NCBI GenBank assembly: GCA_903831935.1
Contig: CAIKZP010000044.1
Span: forward strand, 1-46,233
Direction: 5' to 3'
Length of the DNA: 46,233 nt
DNA from: an uncultured Bacteroidota bacterium
GTDB taxonomy: Bacteria; Bacteroidota; Bacteroidia; Chitinophagales; Chitinophagaceae
Shown: one piece after another, positions 44,913-46,233 of the stretch
Layout: each line of letters starts with the position of its first letter
Position numbering within the stretch: position 1 is the stretch's first letter
Notes under the pieces: model-generated
What the model was told of the DNA's origin: nothing
The model's database searches: none
Seen by the model: the letters and a program-made list of their open reading frames with translations, nothing else
Program-made: the position numbers and the translations under genes

Positions 44913-45818
44913 TTATTTTAAAACGTATATACTAATAATTCCACAAACGGCTTTTACCAACATGAGCCCGTCTATGATTGCAAGATAGTAGAGAATTGTT
45001 TGTTTGCGTTGCATTGACCATGTAACCATTATTAATAAAACAAATGGAATGGTATTAATTAGCACCTGAACCATTGAAAATGCTGCATTTATAAAAAACA
45101 ATACCCCACACAAATATCCCAATAAAATCATCGGGAATAAAATGAAATAGCCTGTTTTTTTAAGGCCAAACTGCACCACAAAGGTCTTAATTTGACTATT
45201 ATGGTCGGCTATATGGTCTTTAATATCAAATAAAATGCCCAGCACAGAGATGAATAAAAAATTTGTAAGAAACAGCCAATACGCATTAGCGCTCATTTGA
45301 AACGCTGTACTAGTTTCAATGGAATGAAATACCATGGGATATAAAACAACCACTCCTGTCCATACAAATCCTATCACAAAAGGCTTTAACCAACCAATAT
45401 TTCTTAGAATATGTGTGGAATGGGTTGGTGAAATACTGCCATAGTAAAGGAATGCCATTATTGGAAAAATCAAACAACAGCAAATTGCAAAAAGATTAAG
45501 AGAAAGTAGTGGCCTTATATAATTTGTTATTAAAATTAAGGCCGATGCAATTGATAAAATTCCAAGTGTTGACTGAGAAATTTGAATTGCTTTTTTCCAA
45601 TTGATATACCATTTAGCGCGCTCATTAATTGGTACGCTATTGGATTCGTTTGTATAAGCTTGGGTGTAATAAAATACACTTGCGGTAAAAATAAAAAGAT
45701 AGTATAAAGGATGGTTTAATGATAAACCTAGTAGCAGGTTAGATTCTATAGAAAGTGCTACTACACAGGATCCTATAAAATAGTTGCTATAAAAAAAATG
45801 CGGTACTAATTGTTTCAA
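44913..45818 (-). CDS. UbiA-like integral membrane prenyltransferase homologue
   Basis: The 301-residue protein has about eight or nine membrane helices. The second Asp-rich motif of the UbiA superfamily is intact: D198, D201 and D205 in LFDIKDHIADHNSQIKTF. The first motif, normally NDxxDxxxD, is degenerate here: QAYTNESNSVP at 53-63 lacks the aspartates. LRNIGWLKPFVIGFVWTG at 138-155 fits the conserved helix. It may be a divergent prenyltransferase with altered metal binding or a paralogue with another role. The start at 45818 is TTG, directly after an in-frame stop, so no upstream alternative exists. The gap to the M42 gene is five bases and to the upstream lipoprotein eight. Confidence 0.75.
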   Translation of the reverse strand: MKQLVPHFFYSNYFIGSCVVALSIESNLLLGLSLNHPLYYLFIFTASVFYYTQAYTNESNSVPINERAKWYINWKKAIQISQSTLGILSIASALILITNYIRPLLSLNLFAICCCLIFPIMAFLYYGSISPTHSTHILRNIGWLKPFVIGFVWTGVVVLYPMVFHSIETSTAFQMSANAYWLFLTNFLFISVLGILFDIKDHIADHNSQIKTFVVQFGLKKTGYFILFPMILLGYLCGVLFFINAAFSMVQVLINTIPFVLLIMVTWSMQRKQTILYYLAIIDGLMLVKAVCGIISIYVLK

Positions 45819-45826
45819 TCAGAAAT

Positions 45827-46233
45827 TTATTTGAAAATAATGATATCAGGAGAAACCACTGTATCACTTACGTTTTTAGCTAGGTCACGTGCCCAAAATT
45901 TAAAATAACAAGTGTCGTTTTTATTGCCAGGACAACCAGGTAAAATAGGATAGCTTACATTCAAGTTGGTTCCAACACTATAACCTATTTCAAAAATTCC
46001 TTTTAAATTTGGTGTAGCAACAAAGCTTGGAATTTTAGTTCGGTCAGAAAAATTGGTGCAGGTTTTGGTTCTGGTAATTTTTTGAACCCAGATACTATCT
46101 TGTAAATCACCTTCTTTGTCGGTAAATTCAAGACTAAAAACAATACTACTACCATTGGCAAAACTAGTTGCATTAACAGTTTTGAATGTTAAACTTGGCT
46201 TGGTATTATAAGTATCTTTTTTACAGGCACAGA
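45827..46233 (-). CDS. Probable lipoprotein, C-terminal part (5' end outside window)
   Basis: On the minus strand an open frame enters from the window edge and ends at a TAA at 45827-45829, giving at least 134 residues. The visible part begins CACKKD, typical of the end of a lipoprotein signal, followed by a beta-rich domain with FSLEFTDKEGDLQDSIWVQK, cysteines in TKTCTNFSD and LPGCPGNKNDTCYFKFWARD, and the end SPDIIIFK. It resembles small Ig-like lipoproteins of Chitinophagaceae, function unknown. It lies eight bases before the UbiA-like gene, so it belongs to the same operon. Confidence 0.7.
   Translation of the reverse strand, partial: CACKKDTYNTKPSLTFKTVNATSFANGSSIVFSLEFTDKEGDLQDSIWVQKITRTKTCTNFSDRTKIPSFVATPNLKGIFEIGYSVGTNLNVSYPILPGCPGNKNDTCYFKFWARDLAKNVSDTVVSPDIIIFK

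Overview
The window is a 46 kb piece of an AT-rich chromosome from a member of the Bacteroidota, most likely of the Chitinophagales/Chitinophagaceae type (inference from protein style only). Supporting signs are the DUF5686, Porin_10-type and DUF4382 proteins, a CzcA-TolC fusion, few strong Shine-Dalgarno sites, and several upstream boxes fitting the Bacteroidota -7 consensus TAnnTTTG. It looks like ordinary, densely packed core and near-core chromosome. I saw no tRNA, rRNA, CRISPR array, insertion sequence, phage gene or attachment site, and no gene-free stretch reaches 300 bases (the longest, 25301-25510, is about 210).

Left part (1-14.5 kb): the tail of a class III aminotransferase; an exported beta-propeller/phosphoesterase; ispH, which overlaps its convergent neighbour by 65 bases; an Uup-like ABC-F ATPase; a CxxC lipoprotein; a GH53 endo-galactanase coupled by a 4-base overlap to a small protein resembling a stand-alone secretion-tail domain; the glycine decarboxylase gcvP; a YkgJ-type cysteine-cluster protein; and a leftward group folK - deoxynucleoside kinase - MFS exporter.

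Middle (14.5-33 kb): sppA - ABC-2 permease - SRPBCC protein, read rightward; a leftward group of serine hydrolase, a small K+-channel-like membrane protein and queG; clpB with a clear Shine-Dalgarno and an upstream inverted repeat; a leftward pair of exported proteins (M20 peptidase, NIPSNAP); a DUF4382 lipoprotein; a saccharopine-dehydrogenase-like reductase; a TetA-like MFS transporter; a ferric-reductase-like membrane protein; a cold-shock protein; purine nucleoside phosphorylase; and a putative porin.

Right part (33-46 kb): a leftward heavy-metal efflux operon (small His-rich exported protein, CzcA-type RND pump fused to a TolC-like outer-membrane domain, periplasmic adaptor) supplies a complete tripartite pump from two large polypeptides. 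A DUF5686 outer-membrane protein diverges from it. The window ends in a tight leftward operon of five genes: a lipoprotein cut by the window edge, a UbiA-like membrane protein, an M42 aminopeptidase, a class I glutamine amidotransferase and an ATP-grasp-like protein. The amidotransferase/ATP-grasp pair is the best candidate here for an uncharacterised biochemical system: the architecture suggests a glutamine-dependent ligase of unknown substrate. The other points worth checking are the channel-like protein with GMGP in place of the usual filter, the internal signal-like segment in the RND-TolC fusion, and inverted repeats upstream of clpB and of the metal-efflux operon.
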